Origin: Siphonodentalium dalli
Taxonomy: Eukaryota > Mollusca > Scaphopoda > Gadilida > Siphonodentaliidae
DNA length: 64,000 nt
Direction of reading: 5' to 3'
Assembly: GCA_032622095.1 (NCBI GenBank)
Contig: CP136068.1
Coordinates: 183,586,796-183,650,795 of the forward strand
The stretch's first letter is position 1. Every line of letters starts with the position of its first letter. This document shows, one piece after another, positions 10,824 through 22,666 of the stretch. The notes under the pieces are model-generated. The model ran no database searches. It had not been told where the DNA came from and was given only the letters and a program-made list of their open reading frames with translations. The position numbers and the translations under genes were made by a program.

Positions 10824-12034
10824 CTATATCTCATCAATCATGCGGTCAAAGTTTGAAAGCTCAAAGATGTAACTCTCTTTCTGAGAGTCGAAACGCTTGA
10901 GTGTCTTTGGCGATCTGTGTTTCGAAGCAACAGTAGATTTTTCGTTTGGAACACTAGGATCAAGTTGCATAGATTGTTTCGGAGGAAATGTATCAACGAT
11001 ATAAGCTGTATCCATAGCCTGCGCTACAGGTTATGGAACAGGAATAATGTCAGACTCATTAACCTGTGCTGCTACATGTAGTGACATACTGACGAGCTTG
11101 GTTTGACTCTGTGTCTGAATGCTGGCACCAACAAACTTTTTGGTAGACACGATTGCAGAGTATGTGATCTGTGGAATGGATGGTCGAGGACCAACAATTT
11201 TCTTAGTATCTATATATGATAGATGTTTCTCTCAGCTTTACATCGTTGAATCTTGAACTCATAATCCCAAAATGGGACATAAACGACCCACTGCAGCATG
11301 TGAACCTTGACAGTTCGAAAATGTTTTATGATTTGTACAATCAGCATGATCATGACCAGAAACAGAACAGCGTGCACAAATGGTTTCTTTACTTTCACAA
11401 TGTTCCTGACCATGGCCATAGCCCTGACATTTAAAACATCGTAATGCATCTCGAACATAGATACTTATATCTGACTTCAAGTACCCAACCTTCAGTGTCA
11501 GAAGATCATAAGATAACTATTCAGAGTAACTGCTAGTCATCAATAATATTTGCAAATCTACGGACTTTTGTAACTCCCTGTGGTACCAACTCCGCCAATA
11601 TTTCCGATTCCGAAGAATAAGCTAGATCACGGGATCGCAACACAGCTCTGCTACTATTCAACTTATTGTGAGGAGAAACCAACATTGGTGTATGTGCAAT
11701 AGTTGTTAACTGCTGCAGAGCATCAGATTGAACTTTTTTTGAACATTCAATCAAGAGAGAGCTACTTGCTGGCACAGTCCTGATTAGTTTAACAGATCTC
11801 AATTGTCCAGCAATGCTTTGTAACGTTTTATCAGTGATAAAGGTATTTTCACACTTGGGTCAATGCTAAGAACCACGTACTGAGGCTCACAGTATCGTTG
11901 TTTAATTTGAGTTGCCATACGAAATACAAAAACAATCGACAACTAGCCCTGAAGCTGCCTTGGACTACCCTTCGATTTCTGGCCGGGCCAAAGTCTGGCA
12001 TATAACTGAAGCGGTGACCGTTTAGCCACTGCAT
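10824..12034 (-). pseudogene. LINE ORF1 (gag-like nucleic-acid-binding protein), frameshifted
   Basis: Read on the minus strand. The 11533-11802 piece (SVKLIRTVPASSSLLIECS, then SRAVLRSRDLAYSSESEILA) matches the RRM-like part of LINE ORF1 proteins. It is followed at 11259-11480 by CCHC-type zinc knuckles, CFKCQGYGHGQEHC and CARCSVSGHDHADC. After a frameshift comes PFWDYEFKIQRCKAERN and a low-complexity tail rich in Ser, Gln and Thr, ending at 10824-11015. ORF1 proteins coat the retrotransposon RNA. Several frame changes are needed to read it through, so it is dead. ORF2 (endonuclease and reverse transcriptase), which would lie to the left on this strand, is absent; a palindrome occupies that junction. 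Confidence 0.8.
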
Positions 12035-12515
12035 ATAGCAGCCTCTCGGTACCTCTCCACAGTGAGACAGGCGCGAACAATACAGGATTCAACATTCATC
12101 AATCATCAGGACGAACACAAAAGAGACAGGAGAGAACAGAAACATCATACGTGAAAAAGCAAAACAATACTTCAAACATCAGCAGATAAATACAACATAT
12201 AACACAATTTGAGTCTAAAACATTGTGGAGAGGCGTGGCTAGCCGATTGATTGAGCCTGATCAACTCAACCACCCGTCTTGAAGTGATGTAGGACCAAAG
12301 AGCACCATGATCTAAGCCGAATCCGCAGGTCGATGCCTCACGTGCTACGGCCGCACTAGTACCCCCAGGCCTCCTACACCACACCTCATGGGATGATTCC
12401 CACGGCAAACAGGGTGCCACATATGGGGATTCTTACCCCTCGCAGTGGGGCGGTAGGCATATTCTACCGGGTCCACACGGGAAACATTTAAATGTGTTCG
12501 GTGGGTAAACAGAAC
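12035..12515 (-). mobile_element. Likely 5' UTR of the same LINE
   Basis: This stretch is GC-richer than its surroundings and lies directly upstream (minus strand) of the ORF1 remnant. On the minus strand it begins near CCCACCGAACACATTTAAAT and runs through CGGTAGAATATGCCTACCG and CCGCCCCACTGCGAGGGG into a CCCATGAGGTGTGGTG segment. Its position and lack of a protein frame fit a LINE 5' leader carrying an internal promoter. This is inference from position; I have no second copy here to compare. Confidence 0.5.
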
Positions 12516-12522
12516 ATCCGCA

Positions 12523-12653
12523 TAGTGTAGCTGAATACAGTTTATATTTTTGCTCGAAAGTATGTAGGCTTATATTCGCCCGCCCAGAAGCTCGCTGAAT
12601 AGATTTCCACATGCTAACAAAATAAATTATCTTTACTTTACTCAGCTACACTA
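12523..12653. mobile_element. Small MITE-like element with 12-bp perfect TIRs
   Basis: TAGTGTAGCTGA at 12523-12534 is exactly repeated in inverse at 12642-12653 (TCAGCTACACTA), giving a 131-bp non-coding element. It lies immediately outside the presumed LINE 5' end. A target-site duplication is not clear. Confidence 0.5.
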
Positions 12654-15157
12654 TAATAAAAATCGACAATAACCATCAATTATCCCATATACTGGACGTG
12701 ATAAACACAGGCATGACCTTATAGCCATGTTTTAATATGCTATTGGTTGTGCATAATGGTCGTTCGACTTCAAACTCGCGTCATGGCTGCATTTATGAGA
12801 ATTGCGTGGAACTCCCTGTCGGGATATATCTAATTTTCAACTCAATGAAGAATCAAGCAGAAACCAATATGACAGTCCAGTGAAACAAAATTAATGTTGA
12901 TATGAAGTCTTATCTGCTCAAGCAGGGATCAATCAACTGGAAATATGCCACAATGTTAATTTATATTGTGTTGAGCTGGAATTTGGTTATGACATAGAAC
13001 TCATCTCAACATGCATTAACATGTTCAACTATGGACAATTATTGATGGGCAACTGTCTTTCTCATTGAATACAATAATGAAGTTTCCTCATTCAAGACAA
13101 ATTAAAAAAAACTTTGGAACAATTTTAATCGGTTATTAATGCCAAAAAAAGAGAGTAGATGGTATAGGTGGTGTACGCGGCGTGTCTTATATATAGTTGC
13201 TAATGTTTGTCTGTCTTTCGCTCTGACTGTATGTCCGCTATAACGGGGGAACATCTGCATTACTCCAAATAAAATTAGTCTAAAATGGGTACATTGTCAC
13301 GATGAAGATAATGGTGCAGATTATAAATTTATAAAGGTGTCTTTTAAATGGCGTCGCTCCGAGTCAGGGATGGGAGCTAGGGATGGGTAGCCAAATAATA
13401 AAATATTTTTGTCTCCGATTTATTCAAAACCTATATGTTTAATCAACTCATTGATATAAGGAATATAGTAGTGTGGCATGAACATGGCTAAGTGGCGACA
13501 TCTCTGTCGTTGGTGGATATTCCGTCACGGACATTGGCTTGGTAAAATTAATAAAACTTTAATATTTTCTTTTAATAGAGTGACCCTGTGTGTCAAATTT
13601 ATGTGTCCTGTAATTGACGCAAAGTTGATAAAAAAAAATATTTTGTCATCGATTACCACCAAACGTATGTATGGTAATATATATTGTATGTGTAATATAT
13701 GGTTTGGGTCAAGGTTGCCAAAGTGACCCAATATGAGTTAATGAGTGAGGAACATAAAAATAGATAAAACAAATTTATTAAAATTAAAATTTTCCGTATT
13801 GGCACAATTCGGATCAGGACTGGGGGTCAAGCACCAAATCATTTTATATCTGATTTTCCTACAAACTGGTGTCGGCGTTGCCGTGATATGAATCATACGA
13901 TTGTATTTAATAAAATAGACCGAAACTGTTTTCACAAACATAGAGGTGAGAGAAAGGATTCTTCAATCCGTGCAAGACACAGCATCACTGCCTTTAGTTT
14001 ACACATTTAAAAAATATGTTATTGCCCAGCTAAAAGAGTTTAATCACAAGTGCAGCGATATACATTGCGCCTTTAAATTTGGACACATTGATACTTTAAC
14101 GGCAGAGAGAAGCGAAACAGCTATCGCCAATGTTTCCGTCCGAGCTGGTTCCTGTTTTAAGTCACATCCATGTTGTTTTCAGCCTGTTTTGTATATACTA
14201 GTGTGATAATTAAATATATATGCATGTTTTAGGTTATCCCCGGTATTTCTATTTGCGAATTGTCATAAAGAATGGTTGTTGACTGACGATACTGTGTGCA
14301 ACATGACGTGGATTAATGGCCGCCCCATTAAGACAATATATGACCATAATACCATACATATGGATATTTAGCAGTGAAGATTCAATCATTGGCAGTTGTT
14401 ATATCTGATCTTTTAAAGTATTTAGTAAAATATTGCACGGGAGTGTAAAACGGTGTGTTTCTGCCGATTCGAACAACGACTAATACAGGCAAACCTTCCA
14501 GCAAATTTCTTTGAACGACCTCTGGTATTTCCAGATGTTTCTCGTATGTTCTCAACATGTTTCATAAACAAGTGTGTTGTTGGACGAGAAAGAGCATCTT
14601 TCAAGTTAGCAGTTGAGTAGTAACATTGTGATAACATTGCTGGCCATGTCTCGACTGATAAACAGAAACACGAGACATAGACAATGAAACATGGGAATAG
14701 AAAATATGTGTGTCATACATTTGGACATTTTCATTTGGCCAACGTTTTTTTTACCACACAATCGGAAATCTAATTCAAAAACCCAAATTGTTTTTGTAAT
14801 GGGAGCGACGTTATAATCACATTTATAGTGTCAACATCTTCTAATTGATTAGGTGATACAACTTAGCGCCTAACAGCAGGCTCTCATGTCAGTGCACTAT
14901 CAAACAATGTAGTACAACAGTAATGACGATTTACTTTGTCTGTCACAAGACTGAATGGTAGATGGTGGGTAGTGGTATATTGTGAAATAACCATGGTGCG
15001 ACTAAAGAAGTCTAGACACGATATTTGGTATGGACATAATTATGTAGAATATTAGATGTTAAATAAAAATATAAATCATGAGTTGTGAGATCAGAAAATG
15101 AGAACTTAATTTTGCCAATTATTTTTTAATTTGGTCCAAAAAGTCTGAATTGACCAA
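12654..15157. other. Non-coding stretch; includes one half of a local duplicate
   Basis: No gene is supported. The segment at about 14620-14750 (CTCGACTGATAAACA, GAGACATAGACAATGAAACA, GGGAATAGAAAATAT) recurs at about 16180-16290, so it is a dispersed or duplicated repeat. Open frames of 60-86 codons show no known domain. Confidence 0.45.
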
Positions 15158-15768
15158 CAAATTGGCCAAAAGGTTTTTCGGCCCAGCGTGAACACTGTTT
15201 TGTTGTGCCCATATTCAGAATGAGCAATGGGTGATGCCACAGTGTCCTGGGCCCACAAACAAGGTACCCTACCTTGCTCACCGGAAGCTTATATTCTGCT
15301 AATGACGAACAGAGAGTCTGCCGTCACAGTAGTTTTAGCCAGTCAAAAATAAAAATAGTATAAATAAATTGTATAGAAAACCCTGAATCTCATGAATTGC
15401 TTACACCATGGTGTACACTTACAAAGCACAGCATGTGTAACTTTAAATCCCACACTCAGTCGTTGCCAGGTTATGTTGTTTATATAATCATAGATGGTGT
15501 CGTTGTTGTCAGCGAGAGGTATCGGATTCCCCCGAGATCGTAGCGGGCGCACGAATTAATATATTTTACCGATTCCCGCGTTATCATAAAAGCTACGTTT
15601 ATATCTCCGTAGCTGATATCATTAGCAGAATATAAGCTTCCGGTGAGCAAGACAGGGTACCTTGTTTGTAGGCCCATGACACTGTGGCATCACATATTGC
15701 TCATTCTGAATATGGGCACCAGAAAACAGTGTTCACGCTGGGCCGAAAAACCTTTTGGTCATAAAACA
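15158..15768. mobile_element. Foldback element of about 610 bp with ~155-bp arms
   Basis: The left arm at 15158-15312 (from CCAAAAGGTTTTTCGGCCCA) and the right arm at 15608-15768 (ending TGGGCCGAAAAACCTTTTGG) are reverse complements with roughly 90% agreement by eye. The spacer of about 295 bp is itself a dispersed sequence: its reverse complement is found at 20600-20765 and 51545-51865. No coding capacity is evident, so it is a non-autonomous element. Confidence 0.75.
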
Positions 15769-16189
15769 TCGAATGTTCATTTGCGTGTGTTACTCACCAT
15801 TTGATGCAGACAATCAAGACTAGAATGTACAAGCAATCGGACGGCATCTCCAGAACTTCCAAAGCATATTATTTCCATTTGAAACGCGAGTCTTAGAACT
15901 CTTGCAATCGTGTAATTTATTTATATAGTTATTATCGAGGCGTTGAAAACGAGGTTCACGATGTTCGGATATTATTTTAGCAATTTGTGAATTTGTTTCA
16001 TCATTTCTCAGAAATATTGGCCGAAATTGAAAAAACAATAACTGATCAATTTCGAGTTGGACACAAATGATAATGGAAATGTGCACGGATGTGAATCGCA
16101 AAAACTTAAATAGGTCCAACACGTATGTCTGCCTGTCTCATTCTTTTTGTTATATATACTTCCTCAATAACAAAAAAACATTGTGATAG

Positions 16190-16440
16190 CATAGCTGGCC
16201 ATCTCTCGACTGATAAACAAAAACATGAGACATAGACAATGAAACAATGGGAATAGAAAATATTTGTGTCATAAATTTGGCCAAAGTTTTTTTTTACCCC
16301 AAAATTAGCAGAATATAAGCTTCCGGTGAGCAAGAGATGGTACCTTGTTTGTGGGCCCAGAACACTGTGGCATCACATATTGCTCATTCTGAATATGGGC
16401 ACCAGAAAACAGTGTTCACGCTGGGCCGAAAAAACTTGTG
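16190..16440. repeat. Solo arm of the 15.2-kb foldback element plus 14.6-kb duplicate
   Basis: 16307-16433 repeats the right arm at 15608-15768 (GCAGAATATAAGCTTCCGG through CACGCTGGGCCGAAAA). The preceding 16190-16290 repeats about 14640-14750. A partial further copy lies at 51860-51930. Confidence 0.7.
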
Positions 16441-17778
16441 CACGGATGCGCAAGCATTGTATTATTATGGACTATACGGCAGTGACATATTGTCACTTGA
16501 TTAAGATGGTACACCGTTCTAGCAGCTAATCATTATTTTGTTGAGAAGTAAGCATGTATAGATTACCTGCTACCCAATTAAGGGTTTCCTGAAGATACGA
16601 TGAAAATCACAGCGGTCATTTCTGACTATAGCCTTGAAACATTTTTCGCCAAATGAAATTTGATTTGGTCATTTAAAAATAAAATGCCATGAGCAATTGG
16701 CCGCATACATTGTGAACCATGTTGGTGAAATTCATGGATAAAGTTACTATTACGTTTAGCCATTATACTTAGTGGTCGCGCAATTCATATATATCGCCAC
16801 AATTTAGATTGGTTTCGTAATTCATGGATAGAGATACATGAGTACGTTTACCCATTCGTAGGATCAAAAAATCGTTGGGCAAAATAACGACAGCAATTAG
16901 GATTACTGAATACGGTAATACATGGACAGAAGTGCGCATTGGGATGTTCGCTTTAAGCGATCCACGAGATTAAAATCAACACATACAGTAATCTGCTATT
17001 CAATCGACCAAATGGGGATAGCTGCCAACGCTTGATAAATGATAGTTGATACAACACAACTAACTCAAGGGTCTGTATCTGTAAATGAAGTGTTTGGTAC
17101 AAACCGAAGAAATTGATACCATATCTGTTGTGGCGGTTTTAATATCGCGACTACTGTGCTTGTAGTTTGATGACGCAGTACATACATCTGAAACGTAATC
17201 ATAACTGCTATCACCGAGTTTTTTTTTTAAACCTCTCTATTACGTCGAATTTGAATATACATGTAGAGATATAGTACCGGTGGAAATTCGTGGAAGTTAT
17301 ATATTATTCATCACTGTACATATAGATAAAGTACAGGTGGAAATTCGTGGAATTTATATAGTATAGCTCACCCGCCGACAGTCGAAGCATCAGGGCTATA
17401 AGGCACAAGCGATCGTAAAACATCTCCAAAACTTCCGCCTATAGTTAATAATAACAAAATCGGGCAGATAGCCCAGTGAAATGTCTTCTTGATCAGCCGA
17501 TGCTCATGTGACGCAGTTGTAGACAATTAAGCTGCTATATAGTCTACAAAGCATACCGCACGTGGACAAAGACCGTATGTGTCGTGTAGAGCACGTGATG
17601 CACCCATGCGTCATGGCATTGTACCGTAAACGGGTTCCATGAATGTCTCTATAATAATTGTCGATATACTGAGAGTTAATTGAACCATTATCATACAATG
17701 GAGAATCCAAGATCGCTGGTGCTGGGGTATTGTGTTTTGTGAGCTGTTACAGGGGGGACTAAATAGCCACTACAAAGA
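16441..17778. other. Non-coding stretch with a small tandem duplicate
   Basis: No gene is supported. At about 17265-17365 a unit of roughly 65 bp containing GGTGGAAATTCGTGGAA occurs twice in tandem. Confidence 0.45.
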
Positions 17779-18246
17779 ATGCTTCCTTACTGAACGAGGG
17801 GAATCGGTTCGAACGCTTCCTTACTAAACGAGGGAATGGGTTCGGTCTGAAGATAAACCTTACTAAACGAGGGAATGGGTTCGGTCTGAAGATAAACCTT
17901 ACTAAACGAGGGAATGGGTTCGGTCTGAAGATAAACCTTACTAAACGAGGGAATGGGTTCGGTCTGAAGATAAACCTTACTAAACGAGGGAATGGGTTCT
18001 GTCTGAAGATAAACCTTACTAAACGAGGGAATGGGTTCGGTCTGAAGATAAACCTTACTAAACGAGGGAATGGGTTCGGTCTGAAGATAAACCTTACTAA
18101 ACGAGGGAATGGGTTCGGTCTGAAGATAAACCTTACTAAACGAGGGAATGGGTTCGGTCTGAAGATAAACCTTACTAAACGAGGGAATGGGTTCTGTCTG
18201 AAGATAAACCTTACTAAACGAGGGAATGGGTTCGGTCTGAAGATAA
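17779..18246. repeat. 39-bp minisatellite, about 12 units
   Basis: The unit contains CTTACTAAACGAGGGAATGG then GTTCGGTCTGAAGATAAAC. Inner units are almost identical and the first two are diverged. Because 39 is divisible by three, the minus strand stays open and reads as a 13-residue repeat (RPNPFPRLVRFIF) for 172 codons. There is no signal peptide, splice site or family match, so I treat it as a non-coding array. Confidence 0.92.
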
Positions 18247-18399
18247 TTGCCCGATGCTGAACCACGTGAGCTCTCAACCTATATTGTCATCAATTAGGAT
18301 ACTTGTGTTTACAACAGCCGTACTATCTGTGCGTTCTCTATGACCCAAGAATAACCTCGAACCTATAAATTTGTCCAGTCTGTCCTCTGCAAAACCAGC

Positions 18400-18745
18400 A
18401 CATTATCTGCTAATAACAAAACTTGTTTTATGCAGATAGTCTGCTTAGAATCGCATCATTTCGAGTCGATAATGTGCTGAACGTGAGAACATCTTAGTCA
18501 CATTATTGATCTCACAGTGATGCGATTCTAAGTAGATTATGTGCGGAGAATGACACAAAAAAGCCAACTCACGACCTTTGAGATGTACGCTCTTTAACAT
18601 GTGTTTTCACTGTGGCCCGCTCCATAAAACGAAATAACGACTGTGACCACATTATCTGCTTATTTCAGAATGAAATAATCACATTATGTACCTATTTCAC
18701 ATTATATGTTGATTATATTAGTATTTGCGCGAGGATATGTTGCGA
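18400..18745. repeat. Dispersed repeat with nested hairpins (family HN), copy 1
   Basis: The left half is an outer hairpin between GCACATTATCTGCT near 18400 and AAGTAGATTATGTGC near 18545, enclosing an inner GTCGATAATGTGC element. It continues through a CTCTTTAACATGTGTTTTCA block, then a CATTATCTGCTTATTTCAGA block. Copies lie at about 57335-57630 and 60145-60490, with partial copies at 18800-18888 and 55655-55765. No protein frame is shared among copies. Confidence 0.7.
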
Positions 18746-18799
18746 TGACACGAATATGAGACCCATGAGATTTCGTGCTCTCTGCAATGTAACATAATA

Positions 18800-18888
18800 A
18801 GGCGATTCTAAGTAGATTATGTGCGGAGAATGACTCAAATGAGCCAACCTACGACTTTTGATGTATACGCTCTTTAACATGTGTTTCA
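18800..18888. repeat. Partial HN repeat, interrupted by the SINE
   Basis: Matches the middle of the HN repeat (GATTCTAAGTAGATTATGTG to TTTAACATGTGTTT) and breaks off at the point where a tRNA-like sequence begins. This suggests that the SINE inserted into it. Confidence 0.6.
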
Positions 18889-18889
18889 G

Positions 18890-19230
18890 GAAGTCGGTAG
18901 CCGAGAGGTAGCGAACTGGTCTCTCTTGCTAGCGGACCGGGGATCGCAACCTGGTCAGGGTATTCTGACAAAAATCAGAACTCTGTCAGATACCAGGTTT
19001 GTCAGCCTGAAAAGTCTCATTCGAGATCACTGCATGAAAATCCGAATGCAAAAATGCCGACTTCCCCCATGTGTCCAGGTACATGTATGTTGTCGTGGTG
19101 CAGTACGCTGTCCGATCGGGCGCGGACAGTATTGGCTGACCCGTGTACACGCATCGGTCGGTGCACGTTAAAGAACGCTACTGGGGTCACCACAGGGTTA
19201 TAAAGTTACTCGGTCGTTGTAGCACTTAGA
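18890..19230 (+). mobile_element. tRNA-derived SINE
   Basis: The 5' end resembles a tRNA gene with an RNA polymerase III A box, TAGCCGAGAGGTAGC (18898-18912), and a B box, GGGATCGCAACCTGG (about 18940-18954). Their spacing of about 30-40 bases is typical. The body then continues into a conserved 3' region with GGTGCACGTTAAAGAACGCT near 19160, a phrase I associate with animal SINEs from aquatic invertebrates. There is no open frame of interest. SINEs are copied by a partner LINE's reverse transcriptase; the partner is not identified here. Confidence 0.7.
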
Positions 19231-19237
19231 CCGGCTC

Positions 19238-20768
19238 ATAATTGTCAGTAAATGACAGTGAGCTGTAATGTGAAGGAGACGATATGGATTTCTCTGAGTA
19301 GTATGCTAGTTTCTGACAGATAAAATAGCAGTTTTGTCTTCGATTGTTACCATTGAAGTCTATTTTGTATTTACCAGGTTGTACGGCGAGCATACTATAA
19401 CGCAAGACTGTGCATGCGCCATAAATACTTCCCTGTACTGTTAATATAAACCATTCTACTACGATATGCTTATATCTTTTTCGTTTCTTTAGGTGGTGCT
19501 CAATGATATATATTGATTGTCCTGAATAGTATGCTACTTTTCTGACAGATTATTGAATATTGCATCTTTAATACGTTGCACGGTTGTGTTAAAACAGAGC
19601 CGACAATCTCGCTAAATGAAAGTAATTAAGAAATCACCTAAAGATCGATTCGGGTCTTTGGATTTTGACCGGTAGAATAAATTAAACAAAGTGTGAATCT
19701 CGAAGGGATTCAAATGTAATCTTAATAACAGGTAATAACAGGTAATAACAGGTAATGAGCCGAAACGTGATGTGACGTGCGCTTACTATGGAATTTAGTC
19801 AGCAAACTGCAACTGATGATGATTCTATCGAACATTTGGCATCTGTTCAACTCATTGGGAGTCAATTTTCAAAACTGTCTAAATTCTATTTTTTGGCATA
19901 AAATAAAATATTGTTTTTGAGGGGTACGTTCTAACACTAATTTGAAAATTCCATTACACCACTCCAGGATCCAGCTTCCACCTCAAAATTCATGTCATTA
20001 GAACGAGGAGCAATTTGTCTGCGATAAATTGTGACCTTGGTCGTCATTGTGTTTAGCCTCGAATCTTCTTTAATATGCCTAGCAGACATCCTCCCATTTC
20101 TTTTGACATCCATACAATTATGACCACCTTCATGTTATGGCAATTTTATATGAGGTATATGTTGTGAGCCATTGTTTCTTTCACTATACTTGTTTTGACG
20201 AATAGAAAGGGTTTGTGGTCGGTCGGTCCGTCCTCCGTTCTGGCGATCCTTATGAATTAACTTTTGAAATAACACGAGGACATTTGTGGATTGTACAGCG
20301 ACAAGTTCCAGGTTCGACACCATATCTACATAGGCGGCGACAAAACAAACGGCACGGCATCGGAAAGATATCGCTGGAATTCGGCCATTTTCTGATAAGT
20401 TCGTTACTTCCTGTTGATGACGTATATATACATGCCACATTTATACCACGTGAACGCGGCCAATTTGAATTTTTCGCAGGTTTTATGCCTCAGAATTTTG
20501 ACGGACATACCCCAACTATGATTCTTCGGTCCAAGAGATTATTATTGATTGATATAGCCTATACAGAGTCCGGGGATTGTTTTGATATGCATATAATGCA
20601 AAAATATCAGCCACGGAGATATAAACGTAGCTGTTATGATCACGCGGGAATCTGTAAATTATAGTAATTCGTGCGCCCGCCGCGACCGCGGAAGAATCCG
20701 GTACCTCTCGCTGACAACAACGACACTGTCGGTGATTATATAAACAAAATAACCTGGCCACGACTGTG
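19238..20768. repeat. 1.5-kb dispersed repeat, copy 1
   Basis: Begins CATAATTGTCAGTAAATG and is repeated nearly throughout at 50252-51722. A 149-codon plus-strand frame at 20215-20664 is open here but broken in the second copy, which argues against a conserved protein. This copy has an extra triplication of AATAACAGGT around 19725-19755. The last 170 bases are shared, inverted, with the spacer of the foldback element at 15.3-15.6 kb. The type of element is unknown; no terminal repeats or domains are evident. Confidence 0.8.
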
Positions 20769-20780
20769 TGTGGAATTCAT

Positions 20781-22666
20781 CCCGTCGAGCAGCTGGGAAC
20801 CGGGACGGACACGAAGCTCAGCTAACAGATGTCCCTACCCACAATGCAACCCGCCGAGCAGCCGAGACCCCGGACGAACACCACTCTCGACTAGAAGATG
20901 CCCCTACCCACAATGCAATCAGTCGAACAGCTGGGATCCCGAACGGAAACGAAGTTCGACTAAAAGATGTCCCTACCAACAATTCAACCCGTCGAGCAGC
21001 TGGGAACCGGGACGGACACCAAGCTCGGCTAACAGCTGTCCCTACCCACAATGCAACCCGCCGAGCAGCCGAGACACACTGTCCGGACGAACACCAAGCT
21101 CGACTAGAAGAAGTTCCTCATACCCGTCGACTAAAAGATGTCCCTACCCTCAATGCAACCCGTCGAGCAGCGAGACCCCGGACGAACAACACTCTCTACT
21201 AGAAGATTCCCCTACCCACAATGCAACCAGTCGAACAGCTGGGATCCCGAACGGACACGCAGTTCGACTAAAAGATGTCACTACCCACAATTCAACCCGT
21301 CGAGCAGCTGGGAACTGGGACGGACACCAAGCTCGGAAAACAGATGTCCCTACCCACAATGCAACCCGCCGAGCAACCGAGCCCCCGGATGAACACCAAG
21401 CTCGACTAGAAGATGTCCCTACTACACACAATGCAACCCGTCGAACAGCCGAGACTCCGGACGGACACCGAGCTCGACTAAAATATGTCCCTACCCGCAA
21501 TGCAACCCGTCGAGCAGCCGAGACCCCGGGCGAACACCACTCTCGACTAGAAGATGCCCCTACCCACAATGCAACCTGTCGAACAGCTGGGACCCCGAAT
21601 GGACACGAAGTTCGACTAAACGATGTCCCTACCCACAATTCAAACCGTCGAGCAGCTGGGAACCGGGACGGACACCAAGCTCGGCTAACAGATGTCCCTA
21701 CTCACAATGCAACCCGCCGAGCAGCCGAGACCCGGACGAACACCAAGCTCGACTAGAAGATGCCCCTCCTACCCACAATCCAACCCGTCGAACAGCCGAG
21801 ACTCCGGACGGACACCAAGCTCGACTAAAATATGTCCCTACCCTCAATGCAACCCGACGAGCAGCCGAGACACCGGACGAACACCACTTTCGCCTAGAAG
21901 ATGCCCCTACCCACAATGCAACCAGTCGAACAGCTGGGATTCAGAACGGACACGAAGTTCGACTAAAAGATGTCCCTACCCACAATTCAACCCGTCGAGC
22001 AGCTGGGAACCGGTACGGACACCAAACTCGGCTAACAGATGTCCCTACCCACAATGCAACCCGCCGAGCAGCCGATACCCCGGACGAACACCAAGCTCGA
22101 CTAGAATATGTCCCTGTCACCCACAATGCAACCCGTCGAACAGCCGAGACTCCGGACGGACACCAAGCTCGACTAAAAGATGTCCCTACCCTCAATGCAA
22201 CCCGTCGAGCAGCCGAGACCCCGGACGAACACCTCTCTCGACTAGAAGATGCCCCTACCCACAATGTAACCAGTCGAACAGCTGGGATCCCGGACGAACA
22301 CGAAGCTCGAGCAAAATATGTCTCTACCCACAATGCAACCCGTCGAAAGGCTGGGATCCCGGACGAACACGAAGCTCGACATAAAGATGTCCCTACACAC
22401 AATGCAACCCGTCGAGCAGCCTAGACCCCGGACGGACACCAAACTCGACTAGAAGATGTCCCTACCCACAATTCAACCCGCCGAACAGTCGAGACCCCGG
22501 ATGGACACCAAGCTCGACTAAAAGATGTCCCTACCCACAATGCAACCCGTCGAACAGCCGAAACCCGGACGGACACAAAGATCAACTAGAAGATGTCCCT
22601 ACCCACAATGTAACCAGTCGAGCAGCTGGGAACCCAGACGAGCATCAATCTCGATCAGAAGAGGAT
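20781..22666. repeat. 69-bp minisatellite, about 27 units, open in several frames
   Basis: The unit (CCGTCGAGCAGCCGAGACCC, CGGACGAACACCAAGCTCG, ACTAGAAGATGTCCCTACCC, then ACAATGCAA) is GC-rich against an AT-rich background. Variants alternate in the array (PSSSWEPGRT, PSSSRDPGRT, QSNSWDPERT types in one frame), which suggests a higher-order pattern of about four to five units. As 69 is divisible by three, long frames exist on both strands: plus frames of 361, 230 and 144 codons and minus frames up to 162 codons. One reads CPYPQCNP, another HNATRRAAETPDEHQARLED. Since all are produced by the same repeat, I do not call a gene. The array starts directly after the 1.5-kb repeat. Confidence 0.93.

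Noticed and set aside
17759-18277. 172-codon minus-strand frame with repeated RPNPFPRLVRFIF
   Set aside because: It is created by a 39-bp tandem array (a multiple of three); there is no signal peptide, splice site or non-repeat domain, and the strand opposite is equally repetitive.
18400-18745. CRISPR-like or integron-like array of hairpins
   Set aside because: The HN copies are far apart, diverged, in eukaryotic DNA and without spacers or associated genes.
20215-20664. 149-codon plus-strand frame inside the 1.5-kb repeat
   Set aside because: The second copy at 51.2-51.6 kb breaks this frame with indels, and the reverse strand is about as open, so protein conservation is not supported.
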